From Lachnospiraceae bacterium (lineage in GTDB: Bacteria > Bacillota > Clostridia > Lachnospirales > Lachnospiraceae), in contig JAFYGB010000056.1 in assembly GCA_017543445.1 (NCBI GenBank), forward strand, positions 1 to 51,576: a stretch of 51,576 bases of DNA. Reading direction: 5' to 3'. The position numbers were made by a program, and so were the translations under genes. The number at the start of each line of letters is the position of its first letter. Position 1 is the first letter of the stretch. The notes beneath the pieces are model-generated. The model was given only the letters and a program-made list of their open reading frames with translations. It did no database searches and was not told the DNA's origin. Below, piece after piece: positions 39,780-49,210 of this stretch.

Positions 39780-41051
39780 TTACAGCGGGATCTCCCGCTC
39801 CACACATGCATCCGATGCAGGGAACATGGTGCCGAAGCCCATATCCTCGATCTTCAGTTTCAGCAAGCTCTCCGACGGACACATAAGCGACATCTTCACA
39901 CGCGTCGCACGCTTCGGGCGCACCGGGAAGTTGTCGAGATCGATCTTCACCGTGCGAGCCTGCATCTGGTCGATGGCCTGGATGGTCAGGTCGACCGAGT
40001 CCATGTCATCGATGTAAAACTCCAGTTCGCTGCCGGCCTGATACCAACGCGTTCCCGCACTGATCAGCATGACCGGACGCGTCAGTCCGTTCACCTGCAT
40101 CGGGATACTTACGTTCGAAGCCAGCCTTCCGTCGCATACGCACATGTACGGATAGGCCGTCGACTCGCGCAGCGTATCCAGCGCCAGATAGACGGCGCCC
40201 TTCGCAAACAGCGGTCCTTCGTAGAATGCCTTTCTGCGGTTGCAGATCACGGGCAATGCTTTCACGCCCCACTGATCCACATGTTCGAAACCCTTACCTG
40301 CCAGGCAGACCGACGAGATGATCTTCTTCGCCAGGAGCCGTTCTGCGCAGGAACAGATGATATTGTCCGCGAGACGTTTGCCCTGGGAATTCTCGAGGAT
40401 GCCCAGGTCGAAACCTTCCTCTAAGCGCTCCGCGCTGATCCGCACGATCTGCGGTTTCATACCGCGCATCACGCGGCACTCCATATACGTAAGCCCCTCT
40501 TCGGACAATTCAAACAAACTTGCGATATTCGCGTAGACCTCCGGCTTCTGGCTCATCAGGAAGTACATATACGCCTCGGCGTGGCCGATGACCTGCACCT
40601 GATCGTCCGTCAGACCGAACTTCTTCGTCGTCGCGAGGATGCATTCGATGATCCGCGCGTCCAGCACACGAAGCGTGAACACAACACGTTTGATCGGTGT
40701 GTGATCGTACTTCTCGCTCACGAGGCCCAGCACCTTCAGGATGAAGATCTCCAACAGATCCGTCGCCTGATACGTCACATCCTCCAGCGTAGCTACGCCG
40801 CTCTTGCGGGACAGCCGGATGAGTTTATCGACCATGATGCCATCGCTTTCGAGCGCGGTTTTAAAACCGTCCGATCCGATGCGCCATTCGTCCCGGCGGC
40901 GGCACTTGCAGACCACCGTAGGGATATCGCCGAACTGCGCGACCTCGGGATCGGAAAGCGGAATCACGATCGGTTCTGCGGTCTCTTCATCGTATACGCA
41001 CACCTGTGTATAAGTGTCGCACAGATCAAATCCGATTAATAATCCGTCCAT
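39780..41051 (-). CDS. Actin/Hsp70-fold ATPase-like protein (DUF5716)
   Basis: 423 residues. The N-terminus LLIGFDLCDTYTQVCVYDEE is a phosphate-1-like strand of the actin/Hsp70/hexokinase fold, GDIPTVVCKCRRRDEW fits an Hsp70-like loop, and VVFTLRVLDARIIECILATTKKFGL with QVIGHAEAYMYF resembles the connecting region. The phosphate-2 region reads VCLAGKGFEHVDQW rather than the canonical LVGGSSRIP, so nucleotide use is uncertain. C-terminal 110 residues form a beta-rich part. Spaced 14 bases after DUF5717. Family name is from memory of Lachnospiraceae annotations. Confidence 0.75.
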   Translation of the reverse strand: MDGLLIGFDLCDTYTQVCVYDEETAEPIVIPLSDPEVAQFGDIPTVVCKCRRRDEWRIGSDGFKTALESDGIMVDKLIRLSRKSGVATLEDVTYQATDLLEIFILKVLGLVSEKYDHTPIKRVVFTLRVLDARIIECILATTKKFGLTDDQVQVIGHAEAYMYFLMSQKPEVYANIASLFELSEEGLTYMECRVMRGMKPQIVRISAERLEEGFDLGILENSQGKRLADNIICSCAERLLAKKIISSVCLAGKGFEHVDQWGVKALPVICNRRKAFYEGPLFAKGAVYLALDTLRESTAYPYMCVCDGRLASNVSIPMQVNGLTRPVMLISAGTRWYQAGSELEFYIDDMDSVDLTIQAIDQMQARTVKIDLDNFPVRPKRATRVKMSLMCPSESLLKLKIEDMGFGTMFPASDACVEREIPL

Positions 41052-41065
41052 AACCTTCTCCCACT

Positions 41066-44000
41066 TTACATGACATCAAAGTACTTGTTGATCAGTTCAC
41101 TTTTTGCCTCGAAGGAGAGCAATGCTTCCTCGAGTCGTTTATCCTGTCCCTGCGCGTACAGCGTGCCGATCTGGTTGATCGTATCGAACACGCTCCCCTG
41201 GCGCACGAAGGACATATCATTTGCCAAAACTTCTTTCTTAACGACAACGCTCGTCGGTCCGGACGCGCCGTCCCGCTCTTCCACGATCGTATAATTCATC
41301 GTCTCATCCGCGAACAGAACGACCTGCGTAACGAAGATGCCATGGTACATTTCCTTCATGGCAGAAACGTCCTCATGGTCGCTTCCGGACATCTTGCTGT
41401 GGATGTATACGCGGCGTGCACTCTTCGCACGGTGCTCGAGCAGGAACTTTCCGTTCAGTTCTGCCGGGCAGGAGACCTTCGTCCACAACCGTCCGTAGAA
41501 GCCGAACATCAGGCCCTTCTTACACAGGCGGTCCAGCAGGATCTCACAGTAAGACAGCTGGTCACGCGTCAGATGCTCAACGCTGGAATAGTAGCACAAA
41601 AGGGCGATATTGCACAGGTCCAGATCCACATACGGGCTGTCCTTCAGCATGCAATAGTCTTCCATGACCGCGAAGATCCGCTCTTCCATCGGCTTCTCCA
41701 GCACGAAGTAGCGGTACGAGCAGACCACGTAGTACGCCCGCTCCAGTAGCTCCGTTACCTTCATCTGACGGCGGTAAATGTCGTACACGTCGTCGAGCTG
41801 GTCCCAGTCGCCGGAGAACAGTTTCTGTGCGAGGACACGCTCCGCCATCTCGCCGCACGGAATCTTCTGGCGGTTCGCCTCGAACATCACGCGGCACATC
41901 ATATCACTCGGTCCGTCGTAGTAGGTCAACAGATAAACGAGTGTGGTGGAATTATAAACATTCTTCGTGAACAGGTACAGGCACAGATAACCGAGATGGT
42001 CGTCATTGGCCGCGCCTGCGGATTTGATCACGGACGAAAGCACGGTGAGCAGGCTCTCAGGCGCCAGTCCGTTGATGCCCGAAACCTTCACATAGGCATA
42101 GACCGTGTCATAGTTGCCGACCTTCACCAGACACTCCAGGGCCTTACGGCGATCCTGGTAAGAAAGTGCCGACAGGTCGAGCTGCTCCAGCATGTCCTTA
42201 TCGATCGTACCGCCGGCCAATGCAACATCCAACAGTTTCGATACGATACGCAAACGGAATTGCGGATTGAGTTCGGCAACGTGGTACATCTCACGCAGCA
42301 GATCCACATCCTCCGGCGTCGGTTCTGTCTTCGCCAGGACTTCCTTCGTGCGGCGCAGACGGAACATAAAGTGGCCGGGGTAGACTTGCTCGCAAGTCTC
42401 CATCAGCTGTCGATCCTCAAAGAGGAGTTCCTTCGTGTATGGCACATCCAGATAACGATGGCCGAACGCGTCGATAAAGAAGATCATGCAGTTATCCATG
42501 AACAGCGGTGCGCAGCAGATACCGTTCTCCAGCGGCAGCGTATCTTCGTAATCGAGTTCCGGATAACGCAGTACCATGGACTGCATCTTCGGATTGCTGC
42601 AAGAAAATTCATACGCCATGAGCAGGTTCGGCAGCACCTTTGCGAGGCGCTCGTCGATCATCTCCTGCACGATCAGGTGGCGATACAGCGGCACGAGTTT
42701 GCGGCTGATGCGTCCCTCAAGCAGCTTCGTCAACGCGTACTCTTCCATCATCGGGCGGTACTCGCGGTAGACCGGGCTGTCCTGCGGGTAGAACATCAAA
42801 ACGTTCTCATACAGTTTCTCCTGAAGGTCGTCCTTCATGTTGTTGCTGTAGGTAAAGAACAGCAGGACTTCCTTCGGGATCGGTTTTTTATAATCTGCCG
42901 GGAGGCAGTACATATAGACTTCATTCAGCGATGTGATAGCCAGATGGCGCTCCACGCCCATCTCGTACCACTGGAAATCTCTCTCATCGCGGTAGCCGCT
43001 GCGAATCAGGTACCCAAGCAGCATCTCAAGCATCGCGTCCGTCGGATATTTCTTGCAAAGGTAGATGAGCAGGCGGCGGGTGAACGGCTTATACTGCTGC
43101 TCATGGGAAGCAGCGCGCGCGACCTCCACACTCATCTCTTCGGACAGAAGGCCCTTACGTGCTCCAAAGTAAACGACCTGAAGTTCGAAGGAATTCAGGA
43201 CACGCAACAGGTCGGGCTGGCTGCGGTAATGCTCGACCGCGAGCAGATACAGCAGCGGGCTTCTGCAGCCGTTTTTGTAGAGTTCCTTCAGACGCAGCAG
43301 CGCCAGACTGGAGTTCTCCTTCAGGGAGGTATCGACCTCCATCAAAAGCATCATCAGAACGGGGTCCTGACCATTCTCCGCGTAGTATGTGTTGATCAAT
43401 GCGGACGCGGTCTCCATGTGCTCCTTCTCCTGCGTGAACAGAGCGCGCAGATAGAGGTAGAAGCAGTAATGGCGGTTATTCACCAGGCGGTTCTGCATGA
43501 TGGGTTCGCGCACCTCATCCAGCAAAAGGTCTGCCTCCTCCGGATGTTTGCGGAGCATATCCACGTAAATGAGCATGAGGCCGTAACCGCAGCGATCCGA
43601 AATATCCTCGGTCTCCTCACGCAGTTTTTTCAGGGAAGTGTAAAGGGATTTCAGGCGGCGCTTCTGCTCTGCGAGCGCTTTCAGGCTGACTGCGATACGG
43701 TAAGCCACGAAATCCTGCATCAAATGAAAACTGGAACGTTTGCGCAAAATGTCCGAACGGGATGCGAAACGAGTCAGTTCCTGCTGGGTGATGCTGATGC
43801 GGAAGGTTTTGTCGCCCTTCGAAGTGGTGAACAGGATGTCCGCCACGTTCAAGCCCTGCGCCAAAAGGTCCGCTTTTATCGTGTAACGAAATACATACGT
43901 ATCTTCATCAAAATCATGGGATGTGATGTGATCGGTGGCCAATTCGATGAAATCGGAACTGCACGATACATAGAGGTCGCCGTAGCCCCAGGTATTCTTC

Positions 44001-44650
44001 TGTAGCACGATCTCGCCGCCAACGTCCCCTGTCAGTTCAGAGTAATTCTTAACGGCATCGCCCTCCATGGTGAAAACGAGGGACGGCTTCGCGCCGATAC
44101 CGGACAGGAACTCCTCAACACCGCGCTCAACGTTGCGGTCAGAAAGAAGGGTCTGGTACAGGGCGATCTGATCCGGATTCTTCAGGATATTCGAATCCAT
44201 GAAGGCCTTCGAGCGGAAGAAACGATACGCGGCCTCGGGCTCTTTCGCCGTAAAATCGGCAAAATCATAGACGGAACGAATCACGCGGCCTTCGCTGCCG
44301 TAGACCGGTTCCTCCATGGAGAACGCAAAGGGAATCTTTATCACGCCGGCGTTCGTCACCAGGGTAAAACCGCCCTCGATCACTGCCTGCGCGGACAATG
44401 TATTGGTATTCACCTCATAGAAGATGTCGCAGCTCCGACCGTAAAACGTCGAATGCGCGATGATCACACGACTGTGCGACGAATACACCACGCCCTTTAA
44501 GGCTACACCATTCGTCGAATCGACGTGAATGGATGCCTTATACGTGATGTCTAACGGCAGTCGTTCTTCGATCTGTACGGGATTTATGGCAAGCGCGGGC
44601 GTCGTGATCTCAACCTGTCCGTTTGCCAATTCGCGAATGCGCTCTTTCAT
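41066..44650 (-). CDS. Giant DUF5717-family protein
   Basis: 1194 residues from ATG 44650 (GGAGG upstream). Residues 1-290 are beta-rich and Ig-like (LPLDITYKASIHVDSTNGVALKGVVYSS; GEIVLQKNTWGYGDLYVSCSS), then about 750 residues of helical, TPR/HEAT-like repeats, and a C-terminal 150-residue beta part (RRVYIHSKMSGSDHEDVSAMKEMYHGIFVTQVVLFADETMNYTI). No signal peptide or membrane helix, so it should be cytoplasmic. The architecture suggests a scaffold for the Hsp70-like partner. No characterised function known to me. Own promoter at 44692. Confidence 0.8.
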   Translation of the reverse strand: MKERIRELANGQVEITTPALAINPVQIEERLPLDITYKASIHVDSTNGVALKGVVYSSHSRVIIAHSTFYGRSCDIFYEVNTNTLSAQAVIEGGFTLVTNAGVIKIPFAFSMEEPVYGSEGRVIRSVYDFADFTAKEPEAAYRFFRSKAFMDSNILKNPDQIALYQTLLSDRNVERGVEEFLSGIGAKPSLVFTMEGDAVKNYSELTGDVGGEIVLQKNTWGYGDLYVSCSSDFIELATDHITSHDFDEDTYVFRYTIKADLLAQGLNVADILFTTSKGDKTFRISITQQELTRFASRSDILRKRSSFHLMQDFVAYRIAVSLKALAEQKRRLKSLYTSLKKLREETEDISDRCGYGLMLIYVDMLRKHPEEADLLLDEVREPIMQNRLVNNRHYCFYLYLRALFTQEKEHMETASALINTYYAENGQDPVLMMLLMEVDTSLKENSSLALLRLKELYKNGCRSPLLYLLAVEHYRSQPDLLRVLNSFELQVVYFGARKGLLSEEMSVEVARAASHEQQYKPFTRRLLIYLCKKYPTDAMLEMLLGYLIRSGYRDERDFQWYEMGVERHLAITSLNEVYMYCLPADYKKPIPKEVLLFFTYSNNMKDDLQEKLYENVLMFYPQDSPVYREYRPMMEEYALTKLLEGRISRKLVPLYRHLIVQEMIDERLAKVLPNLLMAYEFSCSNPKMQSMVLRYPELDYEDTLPLENGICCAPLFMDNCMIFFIDAFGHRYLDVPYTKELLFEDRQLMETCEQVYPGHFMFRLRRTKEVLAKTEPTPEDVDLLREMYHVAELNPQFRLRIVSKLLDVALAGGTIDKDMLEQLDLSALSYQDRRKALECLVKVGNYDTVYAYVKVSGINGLAPESLLTVLSSVIKSAGAANDDHLGYLCLYLFTKNVYNSTTLVYLLTYYDGPSDMMCRVMFEANRQKIPCGEMAERVLAQKLFSGDWDQLDDVYDIYRRQMKVTELLERAYYVVCSYRYFVLEKPMEERIFAVMEDYCMLKDSPYVDLDLCNIALLCYYSSVEHLTRDQLSYCEILLDRLCKKGLMFGFYGRLWTKVSCPAELNGKFLLEHRAKSARRVYIHSKMSGSDHEDVSAMKEMYHGIFVTQVVLFADETMNYTIVEERDGASGPTSVVVKKEVLANDMSFVRQGSVFDTINQIGTLYAQGQDKRLEEALLSFEAKSELINKYFDVM

Positions 44651-44691
44651 GTCCTGTCCTCCGATGCGTATCTTATGACATTCCTCTCTAT

Positions 44692-44720
44692 ATTGTATCA
44701 AAAATCGTAAGATAGTACAA
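44692..44720 (-). promoter_or_regulatory. Promoter of the DUF5717-DUF5716-TPR-valS operon
   Basis: Minus strand TTGTAC, 17 bases, TACAAT. Start point near 44685 gives a leader of about 35 bases including the GGAGG site. It lies between the LCP terminator and the first gene. Confidence 0.65.
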
Positions 44721-44757
44721 CCGCAAAAAGGTGAAAAAACGCAAAAAACGCAAACAA

Positions 44758-44801
44758 AACAGCGATCCGATTTCTCATCTTTTGAGAAACGGATCGCTGT
44801 T
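44758..44801 (-). terminator. Terminator after the LCP gene
   Basis: A long hairpin: AACAGCGATCCG/CGGATCGCTGTT with inner TTCTCA/TGAGAA. On the minus strand it runs into TTGTTTGCGTTTTTTGCG. It separates the clp-lon-engB-LCP block from the DUF5717 operon. Confidence 0.8.
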
Positions 44802-44818
44802 ACTCACAGTATTCAGTT

Positions 44819-46108
44819 TTATCTTCCGTAGATTACGGAATTCAGGTAATTACGCGCTGCTACCAGATCGACCGAGATCACGCTCTTGCCGTCGATACGA
44901 ACGCCGGTTCCCATGCCGTCGGCCGGGATACGGGCCTCCTTGATCGTATACTTCAAAAGCGAAGGCGCGCTGGTGATCAGCGAGTTCACATAGCCTCTGT
45001 CCAGGTTGGTGGATATCAAGGGCAATGTATTATTCAGGAATGAGTCGATCTCGAAAACACCCATGCCGCGGAGTTTGGATGCCACTGCATTCAGGACTTC
45101 TCTCTGACGCTGCGTACGCGCGTAGTCCGATCCGACGTAGCGGATACGGGAGTAGGCGAGGGCCTGGCGGCCGTTGAGGAGCTGCGCTCCCACCTGTCCC
45201 TCCGGATAATGGCTGTCATTGGGATCCACACCGAAGATTCGGTTGATCTCCTTCAGGTACCGGTTGATGTACTGGATCTCATTTTCCTCGATGCCGACGG
45301 TTACACCGCCGATGTTATCGATGATCTGAGGGAAACTTACAAAATTAACACGGGCGAAACCATCAATGTGAATACCGAAATTCAGTTCGATGGTCTGCAT
45401 CAGGAGCGCGGCGCCGCCATACGCATGTGCAGCATTCAAGCGGTTGTTGCCACGGCCGGGGATGGCCACGTAACAGTCCCGAAGCAGCGAAGTCATCGTA
45501 ATGGTCTTCGCCTTATCATTGATCGACAGAATGATCATCGTATCGGAACGTCCCGCATTGGAATCGCCGCGGGCATCAATACCGATCAGAAGGATGTTCT
45601 TCACATCGTCGGACGTCTGAACAGCCGGCAATACAACTTGCTGCGTGGTTTTTCCGGATTGCGTAGGCTGCGTCGGGTTTCCGGAATCGCCGGGGCTCTG
45701 TGTTGCACCGGGATCGGTCGGAGTTCCCGGATCGACTTGCGTACCGGGTTCGATCGTGGTTCCCGGAATCACGAGGTTTCCGTTATCATCCGTGGTCGCA
45801 TTCTGCAACTGATTGAGCAGGTCATCGATGTTCGACACGACTTCCAGTGGCGAGTCGCTCCCGGTCTCGAGTTCGTCCCCATCTTCCGGGGGCAATGTCG
45901 CGTCCGGCGCCATCGTTTCATCTTCGTACACATAGTTCAGCAGGCCCGAATAACGGTTCGGCAGGATGATGAAATAAAAGATCACGCCCACCATCGCCAG
46001 GATCGCCAAAAGAAGGAACACTGTGATGAGGATGCTCATCACCTTACTGCGTTTTTTCCGTTTCTTTTTCGGCTTCTTTCGCTGCGGCTCCGTGTTTTTT
46101 TCACTCAT
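44819..46108 (-). CDS. LytR-CpsA-Psr (LCP) family cell wall ligase
   Basis: 429 residues. Basic cytoplasmic start (KKPKKKRKKRSK), one membrane helix (MSILITVFLLLAILAMVGVIFYFIIL), an extracellular Pro/Thr/Gly-rich linker of about 90 residues (IPGTTIEPGTQVDPGTPTDP), then the LCP domain from about 165: NILLIGIDARGDSNAGRSDTMIILSIN, MTSLLRDCYVAIPGRGNNRLNAAHAYGG, GGVTVGIEENE, NGRQALAYSRIRYVGSDYARTQRQREV, with the conserved Asp and Arg residues. It attaches polymers such as teichoic acids or capsule to peptidoglycan. Start preceded by AGGAG. Confidence 0.94.
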   Translation of the reverse strand: MSEKNTEPQRKKPKKKRKKRSKVMSILITVFLLLAILAMVGVIFYFIILPNRYSGLLNYVYEDETMAPDATLPPEDGDELETGSDSPLEVVSNIDDLLNQLQNATTDDNGNLVIPGTTIEPGTQVDPGTPTDPGATQSPGDSGNPTQPTQSGKTTQQVVLPAVQTSDDVKNILLIGIDARGDSNAGRSDTMIILSINDKAKTITMTSLLRDCYVAIPGRGNNRLNAAHAYGGAALLMQTIELNFGIHIDGFARVNFVSFPQIIDNIGGVTVGIEENEIQYINRYLKEINRIFGVDPNDSHYPEGQVGAQLLNGRQALAYSRIRYVGSDYARTQRQREVLNAVASKLRGMGVFEIDSFLNNTLPLISTNLDRGYVNSLITSAPSLLKYTIKEARIPADGMGTGVRIDGKSVISVDLVAARNYLNSVIYGR

Positions 46109-46118
46109 ATATTGTCTC

Positions 46119-46730
46119 CTATTCGTTCACAGGGTTTTCTTCGGCAGGTTTGCAGGCAGCCTCGATGCGCGCCCACAGTTCCTCACGCCCCTGTTTGGTT
46201 TCGGACGAAAACGCGATCAGCGTGTCGTCCGGCCGCATACCGAGCTTCTTACGGATCAAATTGATCTGCTTCTGCTGCTGGCTACGGCCTATCTTATCGA
46301 GTTTAGTCGCGATCACGACCGGACGGTACCCCGTCTGCGTGACCCAGTCAAACATCTGACAATCTAGTAACGTAGGTTCATGCCGAATATCTACAAGCAA
46401 AAAGACTTGTTTTAAGTTTTTCGACATACGAAGGTAGCGCTCGATCATGCGGCCCCAGCGCTCCTTCTCATCCTTTGATACCTTCGCATACCCGTATCCG
46501 GGCAGGTCGACCAGGTATATTTCTTTGCTTATATTATAAAAATTGATCGTCTGTGTCTTACCCGGCTGGGCTGATGTCCGCGCGAATGACTTACGGTTCA
46601 TGAGCGCGTTGATCAGGGAGGATTTGCCGACGTTCGAACGTCCGGCAAATGCGACCTCCGGCAGTGCCGTCGCGGGCAATTTACTCGTTACGCCGCACAC
46701 AAACTCCAGTTCCACACTACGTATGATCAT
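46119..46730 (-). CDS. engB: Ribosome biogenesis GTP-binding protein EngB/YsxC
   Basis: 203 residues. G1 GRSNVGKSSLIN (about 30-41), G2 TSAQPGKTQTIN, G3 DLPGYG, G4 ATKLDK, G5 FSSETKQG. TRAFAC-class GTPase needed for assembly of the large ribosomal subunit. GAGG overlaps the end of lon, 8 bases separate the genes, so it is translated from the lon transcript as in many Clostridia. Confidence 0.97.
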   Translation of the reverse strand: MIIRSVELEFVCGVTSKLPATALPEVAFAGRSNVGKSSLINALMNRKSFARTSAQPGKTQTINFYNISKEIYLVDLPGYGYAKVSKDEKERWGRMIERYLRMSKNLKQVFLLVDIRHEPTLLDCQMFDWVTQTGYRPVVIATKLDKIGRSQQQKQINLIRKKLGMRPDDTLIAFSSETKQGREELWARIEAACKPAEENPVNE

Positions 46731-46738
46731 AAGTCACC

Positions 46739-49093
46739 TCACTGCGTGAACGCCGACGCGATAACATCGTTCATGGCATTCACATAGCAGATATCCAGAC
46801 CGTCCACGATCTCGCCGGACAGTTCCGCCACGTCTGGGCGGTTCCGGTCGGGAACCAGAACGCGCGTCATACCGGCCATCTTCGCCGCGAGGAGTTTCTC
46901 CTTCAGGCCGCCGATGGGCAGGACGCGTCCACGTAAGGTAACCTCGCCGGTCATAGCTACATCGCCGCGCACCTCACGCAGGATCACGGCCGACAGGATC
47001 GCTGTCGCCAGTGTGATACCCGCCGACGGGCCGTCCTTTGGCACCGCACCCTCCGGTACATGCACGTGGATATCATGCGCCTCAAAGAAATCCGGTGCCA
47101 CATCGTAGTCTGGCGCCACAAAGCGCACGTAACTCAACGCCGTCATGGCGGATTCCTTCATGACGTCACCCAGCTTACCGGTCAGTTTCAGTTCGCCCTT
47201 ACCGGGCATGACATTGACCTCGATATCCAGGGTATCGCCGCCGGCGCCCGTCCAGGCCAGGCCATGCACCACGCCGATCTGCGGCTGAAGCTCGCCCTTA
47301 TCGTCGGTGCGGCCGCGTCCCAGAAGGGTGCGTGCCTCATCGGGCGTTACGTCAAAGACCGCACTGCGGTCATCATTCTCCAGAAGTTTACGCGCATACT
47401 TGCGGCAGATCTCGCCGATGCGGCGCTCCAGCGCGCGCACGCCCGCCTCCCGCGTATATTCGCGGATCATGACGAGAAGTGTTTCATCGGAAAATGTCAC
47501 CTGTCCGGGAGCCAGACCGTTCTTCTCGATCTGCTTCTTCACCAGGTAATCCTTCGCGATGTGGAGTTTCTCATTCTCCGTATAGCCGGACAGTTCGATG
47601 ATCTCCATGCGGTCGTACAACGGAGCGGGGATGTTCGAAGCATCGTTCGCCGTCGCGATGAACATGACCTTCGAGAGGTCCATCGGGACCTCCAGATAGT
47701 GGTCGCGGAACGCATGGTTCTGCTCGTAGTCCAGCACTTCCAGCATGGCGGACGCCGGGTCCCCATGCAGGTCTTTACTCATTTTGTCGATCTCATCCAA
47801 CAGGATGAGCGGATTGTTGACCTTCACCTGCTTCATCGCGTTCGCGATGCGGCCCGGCATGGCGCCGACGTAGGTCTTGCGATGGCCGCGGATCTCCGCT
47901 TCATCGCGCACGCCGCCTAAGCTGATGCGCACGAATGCACGCCGCAGCGCGCGGGCAATGCTGGTCGCCACGGAGGTCTTACCACATCCGGGCGGGCCCA
48001 CCAGACAGATCAGGGTACCCTGCACCTTCTCGGACAGAAGGTACACCGCAAGGTAATCCAGAATGCGTTCTTTCACCTTCTCCAGGCCATAGTGGTCCGC
48101 ATTCAGCACCTCTTCTACGCGGCGGATATCGGAGAATACTTCGCCACTTTTATTCCACGGGAGTTCCAGCATGGTCTCCACGTAGGTCTGCAGAACCGCC
48201 TTCTCCTGACTGCCCTGCGGCATGGAGCTCATGCGGCTCATTTCTTTCTTAAGTTTCTCCAGAACTTCCTCCGGCGCATCGAGCTTCTGAATCTTCTGCT
48301 CGAGTTCGTTCATCTGCGCCTCTTCGTCGTCGCCGACTTCCTTCTTCAGGGCTCGGATCTGCTCCCGGATGAAGAATTCCTTCTGGTTCTTATCGATGCT
48401 GGCCTTCACCTTCTGGTTCAGTTCGTGGCGCAGCACCTCCACCTGAGAGCGATCCTTCAAAAACTGCAGTACGATCAGCGCACGCTTGGTTTCATTGTCC
48501 TCTTCCAGATAGACCTGCTGCATGGGCGGACGGCAGAACGGCATGCGGATGACCTGGTTCATCAACCCCAGCAAGTCGGTTGCAGGCGGGTTCATCACCG
48601 TGCGGTCATTCACGCCGGCCAAGCGCAGCATGTGCGCCCGTTCGTCGCGGATGCTCTCGTAGAGTGCCTGACGTTCCTGCTCAGAGATATCCTCCAATCG
48701 CATGATGAGCGGCTGTGTAGCGACCAGGCCGGACCAGTATTCATCCCCCTCCATAGAGAGACGTCTTCCACGATCCATCACGCGCACGCGCATGACCAGG
48801 TTATCATTATCGTTTTTATACACACGAAGCACACGGCCAATGCCGCCGATGTCGTAGACTTCTCCCGGCGCCGGATCGGAAATGGACGCATCCTTCTGCA
48901 TGAATAGTCCGACGTACAGGTCGTCCGTTGAAATGGTGTCCAGCCCCTCTTCGAGGCAGGTCAGTTTCACACGCATCAGCTGCGCGACGGCCTTCGAACG
49001 ATCTCGTTTTACTTCAATGGTCAGCTCCTGCTCCGGCAGCGGAACGATATCCCGCAGGACCAGGATCGGGACCTCTTTGTAAAATTCTTTCAT
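46739..49093 (-). CDS. lon: ATP-dependent protease Lon
   Basis: 784 residues, typical LonA length. N-terminal substrate domain (VPILVLRDIVPLPEQELTIEV), coiled coil, AAA+ with Walker A GPPGCGKTS and Walker B ILLDEIDKM, and the C-terminal protease with the serine in PKDGPSAGITLATAILS and the lysine in GGLKEKLLAAKMAG. Degrades misfolded and regulatory proteins. GAGGAG before the ATG. An inverted repeat lies in its leader (49119-49142). Confidence 0.97.
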   Translation of the reverse strand: MKEFYKEVPILVLRDIVPLPEQELTIEVKRDRSKAVAQLMRVKLTCLEEGLDTISTDDLYVGLFMQKDASISDPAPGEVYDIGGIGRVLRVYKNDNDNLVMRVRVMDRGRRLSMEGDEYWSGLVATQPLIMRLEDISEQERQALYESIRDERAHMLRLAGVNDRTVMNPPATDLLGLMNQVIRMPFCRPPMQQVYLEEDNETKRALIVLQFLKDRSQVEVLRHELNQKVKASIDKNQKEFFIREQIRALKKEVGDDEEAQMNELEQKIQKLDAPEEVLEKLKKEMSRMSSMPQGSQEKAVLQTYVETMLELPWNKSGEVFSDIRRVEEVLNADHYGLEKVKERILDYLAVYLLSEKVQGTLICLVGPPGCGKTSVATSIARALRRAFVRISLGGVRDEAEIRGHRKTYVGAMPGRIANAMKQVKVNNPLILLDEIDKMSKDLHGDPASAMLEVLDYEQNHAFRDHYLEVPMDLSKVMFIATANDASNIPAPLYDRMEIIELSGYTENEKLHIAKDYLVKKQIEKNGLAPGQVTFSDETLLVMIREYTREAGVRALERRIGEICRKYARKLLENDDRSAVFDVTPDEARTLLGRGRTDDKGELQPQIGVVHGLAWTGAGGDTLDIEVNVMPGKGELKLTGKLGDVMKESAMTALSYVRFVAPDYDVAPDFFEAHDIHVHVPEGAVPKDGPSAGITLATAILSAVILREVRGDVAMTGEVTLRGRVLPIGGLKEKLLAAKMAGMTRVLVPDRNRPDVAELSGEIVDGLDICYVNAMNDVIASAFTQ

Positions 49094-49118
49094 AAAAAAC
49101 TCCTCATGAAGTTTTGTT

Positions 49119-49142
49119 GTGCATTTCTTCCCTAAAATGCAC
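49119..49142. promoter_or_regulatory. Inverted repeat in the lon leader
   Basis: GTGCATTT and AAATGCAC are exact complements 8 bases apart, 26 bases upstream of lon. It is neither a CtsR heptad nor a CIRCE element, so if regulatory it uses another factor. Confidence 0.4.
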
Positions 49143-49144
49143 GG

Positions 49145-49169
49145 CGAGTAGGAGCATGGCTCCTACTCG
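49145..49169 (-). terminator. Hairpin between clpX and lon
   Basis: CGAGTAGGAGC/GCTCCTACTCG, 11 bp with a 3-base loop, 42 bases after the clpX stop. The minus-strand tail has only a short, delayed TTTT, so termination may be partial and leave lon partly dependent on clpX transcription. Confidence 0.6.
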
Positions 49170-49210
49170 GTTCTATTTCTTGTTTAAACTTTGATCAACA
49201 AGTGTGTGCC

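Noticed and set aside
41996-44005. 669-codon open frame on the plus strand, antisense to DUF5717
   Set aside because: It is basic, leucine/arginine/histidine-rich with no domain, no ribosome site and mirrors the codon bias of the minus-strand gene; a shadow frame.
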